NCBI GenBank assembly: GCA_964470845.1
Contig: CAYYEL010000009.1
Location: forward strand, 1-39,269
Reading direction: 5' to 3'
DNA length: 39,269 nucleotides
Origin: HGM04593 sp964470845
GTDB lineage: Bacteria; Bacteroidota; Bacteroidia; Bacteroidales; Bacteroidaceae
The translations under genes and the position numbers were made by a program. This document shows, piece by piece, positions 15,826-24,007 of this stretch (position 1 is the first letter of the stretch; the number at the start of each line of letters is the position of its first letter). The notes beneath the pieces are model-generated. The model saw only the letters and a program-made list of their open reading frames with translations, was not told the DNA's origin and ran no database searches.

Positions 15826-18527
15826 TAAAACAGCAAGCGATGATATATAATCAACAAAAAAAGGAAAAAACGCAATTCTACCCAATGGGCGGCCTTGTAC
15901 GCATTGCAACGATACTATTGTTGTTGCTTGTTACAAACGCGTGCGAGATTTTTGCACAGGCCGGTAAGGTGGTTAATCCCACTATACTATATTCGGGTAC
16001 GCCGCGTAAATATGTTATTGGCGGAATAAATGTTACAGGCGTCGAGAATCAAGAGCCTTACGTGATAATAGGCCTCTCGAATTTGTCGGTGGGCGACGAA
16101 ATTACCATTCCGGGCGAGGCAATCACTGCTGCCGTTAAACGCTATTGGGAGTTTGGACTGTTCTCGGACGTGAGTATTACAGCCGATAGTATCGTCGGTT
16201 CAAAAATATATCTGGGCATACACCTTAAACAAAGTCCGCGTGTATCACAAATAAACATCAACGGCGTTAAAAAAAGCGAGCGCGAGGATATTGAAGCACA
16301 GATAGGAATATTCAAGGGTAACCAGATTACACCTGATATGGTGAGCCGTGCCAAACGCGTCATTGAGCGTTATTTCGAGGGCAAGGGTTATAAAAACGCC
16401 GAGGTTAATATTATGCAGCGTCCCGACGTAAATGCCGATAATCAGATGATTGTTGATGTAAACGTCGATAAGAAAGATAAAATCAAAGTACATAAGATAT
16501 ATATAAACGGTGTCGAGGCGCTTCCCGACAAGAAGGTGCGCTACGCAATGAAAAAGACACGCGAAAAGACTACATTAAAGAATTTCTGGCACACTTTCCT
16601 GCGCTCGAAGAAATTTACCGAGGAGCGTTACGAGGGCGATAAAGAGAATATAATCTCGCTGTACAACGAGCACGGCTACCGCGACGCGCTTATTGCTACC
16701 GACAGCGTAGTACCCTACGACGACAAGAGCGTCGATGTTTATCTTAATATCGAAGAGGGTAACAAATACCATCTGCGAGCAATCAATTGGGTGGGCAACA
16801 GTGTCTATTCAACAGCACAGCTCAATTATCTGTTAGGAATGAAGGCAGGCGATGTGTATAATCAGAAACTGCTCGACGAGCGTCTCAACAGCGACGAGGA
16901 TGCCGTGCAGAAAATGTACTACAATCAAGGTTACGTCTTTTTGAAGATGGTACCCATTGAGGTTAGTGTCGATAACGACTCGGTCGATCTTGAGGTGCGT
17001 ATGTACGAGGGTGCTCAGGCTACCATCGACCGTGTAAAGATTAGCGGTAACGACCGTCTTTACGAAGAGGTTGTGCGCCGTGAATTGCGTACACTGCCCG
17101 GCAGTCTCTTCTCGATGTCTGCTGTCGAGCGCTCTTATCGCGAGATTGCACAGATGGGACACTTCGACCCCGAAAAGGTGAACCCTAATATCGTTCCTAA
17201 CCAACAGAAAGGAACAGTGGATATTGATTGGCAGCTTGTGTCGAAGAGCAGCGACCAGATTGAGGTGTCGGCCGGATGGGGACAGACGGGTGTTATTGGT
17301 AAACTGTCGCTGAAATTTACAAACTTCTCGATGCGTAACCTCTTCCGTAGGGACGGCAACCGCCGAGGCATAATACCGCAGGGCGACGGTCAGACACTCA
17401 CCATCAGTGCACAGTCGAACGGTCAGTACTATCAGGCTTACAGTGTCTCGTTCTTCGACCCGTGGTTCGGTCGTAAACGTCCCAACTCGTTCTCGGTGTC
17501 GGCGTTTATGTCGGTGCAGACAGACGTTGCAAGCAGCTACTACAATTCGGCCTATTATAACAACTATTATAATTATCTGTATGGCTATGGTAACTACAAC
17601 AACTATGGCTACGGATATAATAATATGTCGTCGTACTACGACCCCGACAAATATATTAAGATGTACGGATTCTCAATAGGATGGGGACGTCGTTTGCGTT
17701 GGCCCGACGATTTCTTCCAATTCTCGGCCGAGCTTAACTATCAGCTCTATTCGCTCAAGGATTGGCAGTACTTCCTTATCACCGACGGACATTGTAACAA
17801 CATTAACCTTACATTGTCGCTCTCGCGTAACTCGGTAGATAATCCACTGTATCCGCGTAGTGGTTCGGAATTTTCACTCTCGGCCTCGTTTACTCCTCCC
17901 TATTCGGCTTTCGATGGCAAGGATTATGCCAATCTGGCCAAGAATCCCAAGAGCTCGACCTATAAGGACGAGTTGCGCGAGAAGCATAAGTGGATAGAGT
18001 ACTACAAAATTAAATTCCGTAGCAAGACTTATACCTCGCTCACCGAGGGAAAATATAATCTTGTGCTTATGACCCGTGCCGACTTTGGTATTTTGGGTAG
18101 TTACGATAAGAATAAAAAATCGCCCTTCGAGACATTCTATATGGGTGGCGACGGAATGAGCGGATATTCGTATAACTATGCAACAGATATGGTTGCATTG
18201 CGCGGATACGACAATGGTAGTCTCACTCCGTACGGTTACGAGGGTTACGCATATACTCGTTTGGGTATGGAGTTGCGTTTCCCATTTATGTTGCAGACAT
18301 CGACAAACATCTATGGCCTTGCCTTTGTTGAGGGTGGTAACACGTGGACCGAGGCGAGCCAATTTAATCTGTTCGACCTTAAACGCAGTGCCGGAGTGGG
18401 TGTACGCATCTACCTTCAGATGATTGGTCTTATAGGTATTGATTGGGCCTATGGATTCGACAAGCTCTTTGGTTCGTCGCAGTATAGTGGCAGTCAGTTC
18501 CACTTTATTTTGGGACAGGAGTTCTAA
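15822..18527 (+). CDS. bamA: Outer-membrane assembly factor BamA (Omp85)
   Basis: A 901-residue Omp85 protein. The signal peptide ends near EIFAQ. Several POTRA domains follow to about residue 480 (for example GGINVTGVENQEPYVIIGL, RVSQININGVKKSEREDIE, KVHKIYINGVEALPDKKVR, TIDRVKISGNDRLYEEVVR). A 16-strand surface-antigen barrel runs from about residue 485 to the end, closing with FHFILGQEF, a normal barrel terminus. BamA folds and inserts outer-membrane barrels, which here would include PorV, PorG and PorT. An unusual Tyr/Asn/Gly-rich stretch at about residues 570-605 sits in an extracellular loop position. It overlaps uppS and precedes ompH/skp genes, a conserved arrangement. Confidence 0.95.
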   Translation: MIKQQAMIYNQQKKEKTQFYPMGGLVRIATILLLLLVTNACEIFAQAGKVVNPTILYSGTPRKYVIGGINVTGVENQEPYVIIGLSNLSVGDEITIPGEAITAAVKRYWEFGLFSDVSITADSIVGSKIYLGIHLKQSPRVSQININGVKKSEREDIEAQIGIFKGNQITPDMVSRAKRVIERYFEGKGYKNAEVNIMQRPDVNADNQMIVDVNVDKKDKIKVHKIYINGVEALPDKKVRYAMKKTREKTTLKNFWHTFLRSKKFTEERYEGDKENIISLYNEHGYRDALIATDSVVPYDDKSVDVYLNIEEGNKYHLRAINWVGNSVYSTAQLNYLLGMKAGDVYNQKLLDERLNSDEDAVQKMYYNQGYVFLKMVPIEVSVDNDSVDLEVRMYEGAQATIDRVKISGNDRLYEEVVRRELRTLPGSLFSMSAVERSYREIAQMGHFDPEKVNPNIVPNQQKGTVDIDWQLVSKSSDQIEVSAGWGQTGVIGKLSLKFTNFSMRNLFRRDGNRRGIIPQGDGQTLTISAQSNGQYYQAYSVSFFDPWFGRKRPNSFSVSAFMSVQTDVASSYYNSAYYNNYYNYLYGYGNYNNYGYGYNNMSSYYDPDKYIKMYGFSIGWGRRLRWPDDFFQFSAELNYQLYSLKDWQYFLITDGHCNNINLTLSLSRNSVDNPLYPRSGSEFSLSASFTPPYSAFDGKDYANLAKNPKSSTYKDELREKHKWIEYYKIKFRSKTYTSLTEGKYNLVLMTRADFGILGSYDKNKKSPFETFYMGGDGMSGYSYNYATDMVALRGYDNGSLTPYGYEGYAYTRLGMELRFPFMLQTSTNIYGLAFVEGGNTWTEASQFNLFDLKRSAGVGVRIYLQMIGLIGIDWAYGFDKLFGSSQYSGSQFHFILGQEF

Positions 18528-18571
18528 TGAATGTTTAACCGGCACTGCATTGTGCCATAAAAGTTGACTTT

Positions 18572-19087
18572 ATGAAGAGATTTTTGTTAATGGCAATTCT
18601 TACGTGCTTTGTGGCGGTAGGTGCCGAGGCACAGAAATATGCACTCATTGATATGGAGTATATATTAAAGAATATTCCTGCTTATGAACGTGCAAATGAA
18701 CAGCTTAACCAACAGTCGAGACGTTGGCAGGGTGAGATTGATGTTCTTGTTGAGCAAGCTCAGACGCTTTACAAAAAGTATCAGAGCGAGTCTATGTTCT
18801 TGAGCGACGAGCAACGTACACAACGCGAGGAAGAGATTCTGGCAACAGAGAAAAAGGCCGGCGAGCTTAAACGTCTCTATTTTGGCCCCGATGGTGAGTT
18901 GTATAAAAAACGTGAGAGCTTAATGGCGCCCATTCAAGACGAGATATATAATGCGGTAAAGGATATTTGCGACACAAAGGGTTATTCGATGGTTATTGAC
19001 CGTGCTTCGGCTGTAAGTATAATTTATGCTTCGCCCAAGATTGATATAAGCAACGATGTGTTGTCTAAGCTCGGGTACTCTAATTGA
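18572..19087 (+). CDS. OmpH/Skp-family periplasmic chaperone (copy 1)
   Basis: A 171-residue exported protein with a signal peptide ending AEAQ and the OmpH hallmark KYALIDMEYILKNIPAYERANEQL, then a long charged coiled coil (about residues 45-115) and the conserved tail AVKDICDTKGYSMVIDRASAVSIIYASPKIDISNDVL. Skp-type trimers hold unfolded barrel proteins for BamA. It follows bamA by 44 bases; a small GC hairpin (GGCAC/GTGCC, 18541-18556) in that gap could reduce read-through. It is the first of three paralogues. Confidence 0.9.
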   Translation: MKRFLLMAILTCFVAVGAEAQKYALIDMEYILKNIPAYERANEQLNQQSRRWQGEIDVLVEQAQTLYKKYQSESMFLSDEQRTQREEEILATEKKAGELKRLYFGPDGELYKKRESLMAPIQDEIYNAVKDICDTKGYSMVIDRASAVSIIYASPKIDISNDVLSKLGYSN

Positions 19088-19104
19088 TAGTAAGAGGTTT
19101 TGTA

Positions 19105-19252
19105 CGCTAATATATACTGCACTCGCTTTGAAATATCAAAACTACGGTTAAGTGAGAGTAAAGTAATTTTATTAACTTTACCGAGCGGAAGTAGTTTCGT
19201 GTGAAAAACAAAGTAAACTTTGTATATCTCGCTCGTTTGTGCTAATTTGCGC
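19105..19252 (+). repeat. Promoter-bearing palindromic repeat, copy A (interrupted)
   Basis: The first half (19105-19140) is identical over 36 bases to the first half of copy B (19258-19293). The second half (19209-19252) matches the second half of copy B. Between them lie 19141-19208, and CAAA appears on both sides (19137-19140 and 19209-19212). The -7 element is degenerate (TAATTTG, one base short), so the copy is probably inactive as a promoter. Confidence 0.75.
19141..19208. repeat. 68-base insert within repeat copy A
   Basis: The insert has its own dyads: ACTAC at 19141-19145 with GTAGT at 19191-19195, and a GTAAAGT / ACTTTAC hairpin in the middle. On the minus strand it contains CGCTCGG followed by a hairpin, faintly like the host repeat, so it may be a reverse-oriented, diverged family member. 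A four-base CAAA flanks it on both sides. Confidence 0.45.
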
Positions 19253-19257
19253 TAAAT

Positions 19258-19332
19258 CGCTAATATATACTGCACTCGCTTTGAAATATCAAAGTAAACT
19301 TTGTATATCTCGCTCGTTTGTGCTATATTTGC
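19258..19332 (+). repeat. Promoter-bearing palindromic repeat, copy B (intact)
   Basis: A 75-base unit of the same family found in tandem at 38004-38230. The order is: AT-rich left end, CACTCGCTTTG, the core dyad CAAAGT-AA-ACTTTG, CTCGCTCG, and a right end TATATTTGC. The interval 19088-19427 between the first and second ompH genes holds copies A and B and no gene. Confidence 0.85.
19300..19331 (+). promoter_or_regulatory. Promoter inside repeat copy B, serving ompH copy 2
   Basis: TTTG at 19300-19303 and TATATTTG at 19324-19331 are separated by exactly 20 bases, an almost ideal Bacteroidota promoter. Transcription would begin about 90 bases before the second ompH gene at 19428. The -33 element is the right arm of the core dyad. 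Confidence 0.65.
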
Positions 19333-19427
19333 GCGAATTTTGTATTAGTGTCGGAAATTGCTATGCAGATAGATTCGACCCGTAATGAGAGTTATAAAAG
19401 ATAAAGAATAATTTAAAATAAAGAAAA

Positions 19428-19958
19428 ATGAAAAAGTTTTTGATTCTATTGTTGATGATGGCTCCCTTGAGCATCATCGCTCAGACACAGAAGTTTGGTT
19501 ATGTAAATGCAAATGCAATTATGCAGTTAATGCCCGAGTTTACAAAGGCTCAGGCCGATCTTCAGACATTGGAGAGACAATATTCTGACGAGTTTGAGCG
19601 TCTGCGCACCGAGCTTGAGAAAAAAGGTGTTGAGTTTGAGCAGCTTAAAGACTCGCTTCCCGAGAATATACTTCAGCGCCGTTACAGCGAGCTTCAAGAA
19701 CTGAATACACGTATGCAGCAATACTATCAAGAGAGCGTTCAGAATCTTGAGCAGGCCAAAATGAATAAACTCTCCGAGGTTAGTAAGGTTCTTTCGGATG
19801 CAATCCAGCGTGTAGGTCGCGAGGGTGGTTACGTGTGCGTCTTTGATATAGCAGGCGGTGTACCTTATATCAGCGAGACACTCTGCGAGGATGTATCTGA
19901 GAAGGTAAAAGCTGCGCTTGGAATTACCGGCTCGGCCGCCTCGACACAGAAGAAGTAA
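19428..19958 (+). CDS. OmpH/Skp-family periplasmic chaperone (copy 2)
   Basis: A 176-residue exported protein with a signal peptide ending SIIAQ and the OmpH start QKFGYVNANAIMQLMPEFTKAQADL, then a coiled coil with many Glu, Leu and Gln (about residues 40-125), and the tail GGYVCVFDIAGGVPYISETLCEDVSEKV. It is presumed to chaperone outer-membrane barrels. Unlike copy 1 it has its own repeat-borne promoter, allowing separate control from bamA. A hairpin follows it. Confidence 0.9.
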   Translation: MKKFLILLLMMAPLSIIAQTQKFGYVNANAIMQLMPEFTKAQADLQTLERQYSDEFERLRTELEKKGVEFEQLKDSLPENILQRRYSELQELNTRMQQYYQESVQNLEQAKMNKLSEVSKVLSDAIQRVGREGGYVCVFDIAGGVPYISETLCEDVSEKVKAALGITGSAASTQKK

Positions 19959-19982
19959 CATAGACAATAATATGTTAAAATG

Positions 19983-20018
19983 AGAGGGTGGCTGCAAGGT
20001 CTCCCTCTTATATCTTTT
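19983..20018 (+). terminator. Hairpin between ompH copies 2 and 3
   Basis: AGAGGG (19983-19988) pairs with CCCTCT (20003-20008), followed by TATATCTTTT. It may be a weak terminator or an attenuator that sets the dose of ompH copy 3 and murI. Confidence 0.5.
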
Positions 20019-20037
20019 AAAATTACAGGAGATAAGG

Positions 20038-20709
20038 ATGATGCGAAAATTTTTAGTAATTCTGCTTATGTTGCCCCTTGCTGCCTCGGCACAGATGAAA
20101 TTCGGCTATCTTAATTACAGCGAGGCTCAACAGCAAGTACCACAGTATAAAGAGGCTCAAGCTAACTACAACGAATTGCTCAAACGATGCGAGCAGGAAC
20201 TATTGCGCAACGAAGAGGAGCTTACACGCAACTACGTCGCTTTTCTCGATGGGCAGCGCGAATTTCCCGAACCCATTCTGCGTAAGCGTCAGAAAGAACT
20301 TCAAGATCACGTCGATCGCAGTGTGCGTTTCCGCGAAGAGGTTAAAAAATGGCTTGTTCAAGCACACGACTCACTTTTTACACCCGTTAACGCAATAGTT
20401 GACGATGCAATTGCCCGTGTGTGTATGCATAATGGTCTTGCATATATAATCAACTTAGAGGATGCAGGCTATCTGTTTGTTAACCCCGCAATGGGCTACG
20501 ATGTAACAAAGGCAGTCATAAATACGATACTCAAGAATGGCGAACCTCAAATAATACAAGCAACCGACGGTCGCACATTTATATTAGAGAATAAATCGGT
20601 AATATCCGACTCGATAGCCACAGACAGCATCGGAATAAAAGAGCAACTCGACATCGAGACCGAGGATGCAGATGCTACGCACGAGGCTGCCGAGGGTGCT
20701 TTTCACTAA
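20038..20709 (+). CDS. OmpH/Skp-like periplasmic protein with C-terminal extension (copy 3)
   Basis: A 223-residue exported protein with a signal peptide ending ASAQ, then MKFGYLNYSEAQQQVPQYKEAQANYNEL, as in OmpH. The coiled coil is at about residues 40-115, and the tail includes ARVCMHNGLAYIINLEDAGYLFVNP. It is about 50 residues longer than copies 1 and 2, the extra being an acidic, Thr/Ala/Asp-rich end. It has an unusually clear purine-rich ribosome site (AGGAGATAAGG) just before the ATG, rare in this window. It is diverged from the other two copies and may have a distinct client. murI follows after 15 bases. Confidence 0.82.
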   Translation: MMRKFLVILLMLPLAASAQMKFGYLNYSEAQQQVPQYKEAQANYNELLKRCEQELLRNEEELTRNYVAFLDGQREFPEPILRKRQKELQDHVDRSVRFREEVKKWLVQAHDSLFTPVNAIVDDAIARVCMHNGLAYIINLEDAGYLFVNPAMGYDVTKAVINTILKNGEPQIIQATDGRTFILENKSVISDSIATDSIGIKEQLDIETEDADATHEAAEGAFH

Positions 20710-20724
20710 AAGCAACAGAAACGT

Positions 20725-21573
20725 ATGTCAACAATAATGCAGTTGCCCGATGGTGCCGGCCCGATAGGAATCTTCGATTCAGGTTACGGTGGACTTACAA
20801 TTTATAGCGAGATTAAGAAACTGATGCCCGAATACGATTATCTTTATCTGGGCGACAATGCACGTGCTCCCTATGGTACACGTTCGTTTGATGTTGTATA
20901 TGAGTTTACACGTCAGGCTGTTGAGTTTCTTTTTAAAGAGGGGTGTCATCTGGTAATTCTTGCTTGCAATACAGCCTCGGCCAAGGCACTGCGTAACATA
21001 CAACAACTCGACCTTCCTGCTATGGCCCCTTCGCGTCGCGTTCTTGGGATAATACGTCCCACGGTCGAGAGTATAGGCTGTGTAACGAAAAGCCGCCACG
21101 TTGGTGTTCTCGCCACCGAGGGTACAATAAAGTCAATGTCCTATCCGCTCGAAATAAAAAAACTTTTTCCCGATATTCAGGTTGTAGGAAAAGCTTGTCC
21201 GATGTGGGCCTCCTTGGTCGAGGCCGACGAGCATCTGACGCCCGGTGCCGACTATTTTGTCAAGCGCGACGTCGAGGCGTTGCTCGCACGCGACCCGCTT
21301 ATTGATACGGTTATATTGGGCTGTACGCACTATCCGCTGCTGTACGACAGAGTACGCAGCTTCGTCCCCGAGGGTGTTAATGTGCTGACGCAGGGCACGG
21401 CGGTGGCCCACTCCTTAAAAGATTATCTGACAAGGCATACGGACATTGAGGCCCGGTGTACTAAGAATGGTGAGACGGTATTTTACACCACCGAAGCAGC
21501 CGATAAATTCCGCCAGCAGGCATCGCGCTTTCTTAATCAGTCGGTGCGTGCAAGCAGAATATCGCTTATCTGA
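20725..21573 (+). CDS. murI: Glutamate racemase
   Basis: A 282-residue enzyme that makes D-glutamate for peptidoglycan. The two catalytic cysteines are visible, Cys81 in ILACNTASAKALR and Cys200 in ILGCTHYPLLYDRV, with GIFDSGYGGLTI at the N-terminus (Asp18) and GDNARAPYGTRS. It is the last gene of the porG-uppS-bamA-ompH run and ends at a strong terminator. Confidence 0.96.
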   Translation: MSTIMQLPDGAGPIGIFDSGYGGLTIYSEIKKLMPEYDYLYLGDNARAPYGTRSFDVVYEFTRQAVEFLFKEGCHLVILACNTASAKALRNIQQLDLPAMAPSRRVLGIIRPTVESIGCVTKSRHVGVLATEGTIKSMSYPLEIKKLFPDIQVVGKACPMWASLVEADEHLTPGADYFVKRDVEALLARDPLIDTVILGCTHYPLLYDRVRSFVPEGVNVLTQGTAVAHSLKDYLTRHTDIEARCTKNGETVFYTTEAADKFRQQASRFLNQSVRASRISLI

Positions 21574-21583
21574 ATAAACAAAC

Positions 21584-21620
21584 AATAATCCGCTTACAGA
21601 GGCTCTGTAAGCGGATTATT
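21584..21620. terminator. Bidirectional terminator between murI and the permease gene
   Basis: A perfect 17-bp inverted repeat (21584-21600 and 21604-21620) with a GGC loop. The AT-rich outer ends supply U-rich tails on both strands. It separates the convergent murI (+) and LolC/E-like (-) genes. Confidence 0.9.
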
Positions 21621-21628
21621 GTGTTAAT

Positions 21629-22879
21629 TTACTCCTTCTTGAATTTTCCGCTTAACACTCTTTTGGTTAACATTCTCACGGGTACTGCCACAGCCACAAA
21701 GCCAATGGCAATAACAGTGGCAAAGACAAGCAAAATATCGGACAAATGAACATCGACGGGGTAGCTATCGACCAAAAGATTGTTGCCCGACCCGCTTAAT
21801 GCCAGCACCCCCCAATGTTCTTGAATGAGACATATTATTACTCCTGTTAAGATTCCAATCAATGCTCCGATGGTCGAGATTAGCAGTCCTTCGGTTACAA
21901 AAATGTTGATAATCAGTCGGTCGCTTGCGCCTAAACTGCGCAGCGTTGTAACGTCCTTGCGCTTCTCAAGGATGAGCATTGATAGTGAGCCTATAATATT
22001 GAAACAGGCCACCAAAAGGATAAATGTGAGGAATATGTATGAGATGAATTTCTCAATCTCCATAATTCGGAAAATGTCCTCCTGCTGCCTGCGGCGGTCT
22101 TTAATGTCGTATCCCTCGCCCATAATCTGTGCTATTGAGCGCTGTGCGTCGGCAATTTTTACGCCCTCGGCGAGGCGTACCTCTAAACTGCTGACCTCGT
22201 CGTTGTTACGCGCAAATATCTTACGCGCAAATTCTATGGAGGTAATAATGTAATTATTGTCGTACTCGGCCTGATTGACCACAAAAATCAGCCCCGAGGC
22301 TTGCAGATGGGCCTTGTTGAAATTGGCCGCTGGATTGCCGAGGCTTACTCGTCGTCCACGGCGCGGTGCATATATTTCGTAAGGCGTGGTAAATGAGATG
22401 CCACTATTGAGCGTGCCTGTGAGGCCTGCTCCGGGAATTGCGTAGTGGGCAATGCTGTCGCTCAGCGTGGTTGTTCCTGTGCCGATGAGCGCCTCTTCAA
22501 TCTCTGTAAGCTGTGTGAAATTATTCTCTACGCCCTTTATAGTAACCATTACTTGACGGCCATCGTATTGTACCATTGCCTTGTCCTCGATGCTCTGTGT
22601 GAGCACGCTTATCTGCGGCAAGGCTTTCAAGCGCGACACTAATGTGCTGTCGGCGGTGAATACCTTCCCCTCGGTGGCGGTTATTCTGATGTCGGGGTTA
22701 AATGCCGTCGATTGAATTTCGACCAACTTCCCGAATCCGTTGAACACCGATAGGGTGCACACCATTGCAATGGTGGCAAGCGCAACGCCTGCTACCGACA
22801 CGCCCGAAATGATGTTTATCACTTGATGGCTCTTCTTCGATAGCAGATAGCGTTTGGCTATATAAAAGGGTAGGTTCAT
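21629..22879 (-). CDS. FtsX/LolC-LolE-type ABC transporter permease
   Basis: A 416-residue MacB/FtsX-family permease. A short N-terminal segment IAKRYLLSKKSHQVINIISG leads into membrane helix 1 (GVALATIAMVCTLSVFNGF), a large periplasmic domain (about residues 45-270), and three C-terminal helices including ISYIFLTFILLVACFNIIGSL and the LEKRKDVTTLRSLGASD signature. This layout matches LolC/LolE, which release lipoproteins to LolA, but no cognate ATPase gene (lolD) is nearby, so the substrate is inferred. It is the third gene of a minus-strand operon, 14 bases after rbfA. Confidence 0.85.
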   Translation of the reverse strand: MNLPFYIAKRYLLSKKSHQVINIISGVSVAGVALATIAMVCTLSVFNGFGKLVEIQSTAFNPDIRITATEGKVFTADSTLVSRLKALPQISVLTQSIEDKAMVQYDGRQVMVTIKGVENNFTQLTEIEEALIGTGTTTLSDSIAHYAIPGAGLTGTLNSGISFTTPYEIYAPRRGRRVSLGNPAANFNKAHLQASGLIFVVNQAEYDNNYIITSIEFARKIFARNNDEVSSLEVRLAEGVKIADAQRSIAQIMGEGYDIKDRRRQQEDIFRIMEIEKFISYIFLTFILLVACFNIIGSLSMLILEKRKDVTTLRSLGASDRLIINIFVTEGLLISTIGALIGILTGVIICLIQEHWGVLALSGSGNNLLVDSYPVDVHLSDILLVFATVIAIGFVAVAVPVRMLTKRVLSGKFKKE

Positions 22880-22893
22880 CGGGGAGGCCTCGA

Positions 22894-23229
22894 TTAGTCT
22901 TTTAGCAGTTGGTCGATGTGCTCGATGTAGTCGAGTGAGTCGTCGAGGTAGAAGCGTAGCTCGGGAATTATGCGCAGCTGGTGTCGTACGCGGTTGCCAA
23001 GCTCGAATCGTATGGCCTTTGTGCTGTTTGTCAGGTGTTCGATAATCTCACCGGCACGCTCCGATGGAAAAACACTCAGATAGGCCTTTGCGATACCAAG
23101 GTCGGGGCTCACACGTACTACGCTCACCGAGACCATCACACCGCGCATCTCTTTTGTCATTCTAAGGAATATGTCGCTAAGCTCTTTTTGTATGAGGCGC
23201 GAGATTTTATTCTGTCTTGTACTATCCAT
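22894..23229 (-). CDS. rbfA: Ribosome-binding factor A
   Basis: A 111-residue protein of standard length. RbfA binds the 30S subunit and helps mature the 16S rRNA 5' end, particularly in the cold. The KH-like fold is indicated by RQNKISRLIQKELSDIFLR at the start, VSVSVVRVSPDLGIAKAYLSVF in the middle and RHQLRIIPELRFYLDDSLDY at the end. It lies 9 bases after the O-methyltransferase gene and 14 before the permease gene, all on the minus strand. Confidence 0.95.
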   Translation of the reverse strand: MDSTRQNKISRLIQKELSDIFLRMTKEMRGVMVSVSVVRVSPDLGIAKAYLSVFPSERAGEIIEHLTNSTKAIRFELGNRVRHQLRIIPELRFYLDDSLDYIEHIDQLLKD

Positions 23230-23238
23230 AATCTGTTT

Positions 23239-23877
23239 TTATTGTTTTTTTCTTATTATTGTCAGTCCGTCGCGCAGGGGCAGTATTACCTCCTCGACGC
23301 GATTGTCGGCACGAACATAGTTGTTGAACGCTCTTACACCGTTTGTCTGTGCATCTTTGTACGAGGGGTCAATCACGTGCCCGTCCCACAGGGTGTTGTC
23401 GGCAAGAATCCAGCCTTCGTCGTTGAGGTGGTCGAGTGCCATCTCGTAGTAGTCGATATATTCGCGTTTGTTGCCGTCTATAAAAGCAAGGTCGAATTTC
23501 AGTCCCATTTGTGGCACTTTTTCGAGGGCGCTTCCGATGGTAAAGACTATTTTGTCGGCTACGGGCGAGCCCTCTATCCAACGGCGGGTAAAGTCTTCGA
23601 GCTCGTCGTCAATCTCGAATGTATATAGGCGGCCGTCGTCGTCGAGACCCTCGGCCATGCATATTGCCGAATATCCAGTGTATGTACCGATTTCGAGGAT
23701 ATTCTTTGGGCGCATCATCTTGACCAATAGCTTTAAAAGGCGTCCCTGTATGTGTCCCGATGCCATATGAGGGTTCAGAATCTCAATGTTTGTGGCGCGG
23801 TACAAGCGGTACAGATAGTCGCCCTCGGGGCTGCTGTGTGCGGCAATATAGTCGTCGAGTCGGTTGTCTATGCTCAT
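23239..23877 (-). CDS. Class I SAM-dependent O-methyltransferase
   Basis: A 212-residue protein of the Methyltransf_3 family (catechol/caffeoyl-CoA OMT-like, also including the tRNA methyltransferase TrmR). Motif I is LEIGTYTGYSAI; the acidic ribose-binding strand is LYTFEIDDE; DLAFIDGNKREY and LADNTLWDG carry the metal ligands expected for a divalent-cation-dependent enzyme. Given its position upstream of rbfA, an RNA substrate is possible, but the sequence does not decide. It is the first gene of the minus-strand operon; TATCTTCG on the minus strand at 23903-23896 is a plausible -7 element. Confidence 0.88.
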   Translation of the reverse strand: MSIDNRLDDYIAAHSSPEGDYLYRLYRATNIEILNPHMASGHIQGRLLKLLVKMMRPKNILEIGTYTGYSAICMAEGLDDDGRLYTFEIDDELEDFTRRWIEGSPVADKIVFTIGSALEKVPQMGLKFDLAFIDGNKREYIDYYEMALDHLNDEGWILADNTLWDGHVIDPSYKDAQTNGVRAFNNYVRADNRVEEVILPLRDGLTIIRKKQ

Positions 23878-23934
23878 TGTTTTGCGTTTATTGCGCGAAG
23901 ATACATAAAAAAAAGCAGACTATCGGCCTGCGGA

Positions 23935-23980
23935 TGAAAAAAGCAGTTGCAGCCTTTGACTTTTCGGGCTGCAACTGCTT
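23935..23980 (-). terminator. Terminator of the MORN-repeat gene
   Basis: A perfect 14-bp stem (23941-23954 with 23967-23980) is followed on the minus strand by a run of T. It lies 28 bases after the stop of the MORN-repeat gene. A second, weaker stem with eight Ts follows near 23905-23930 on the same strand. Confidence 0.88.
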
Positions 23981-24007
23981 GTGGCGTTGGAACTTTGTTC
24001 CTGTGTT

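Noticed and set aside
22981..23628. A 215-codon plus-strand frame opposite rbfA and the methyltransferase
   Set aside because: Both minus-strand genes have clear family signatures; this frame has none and is antisense.
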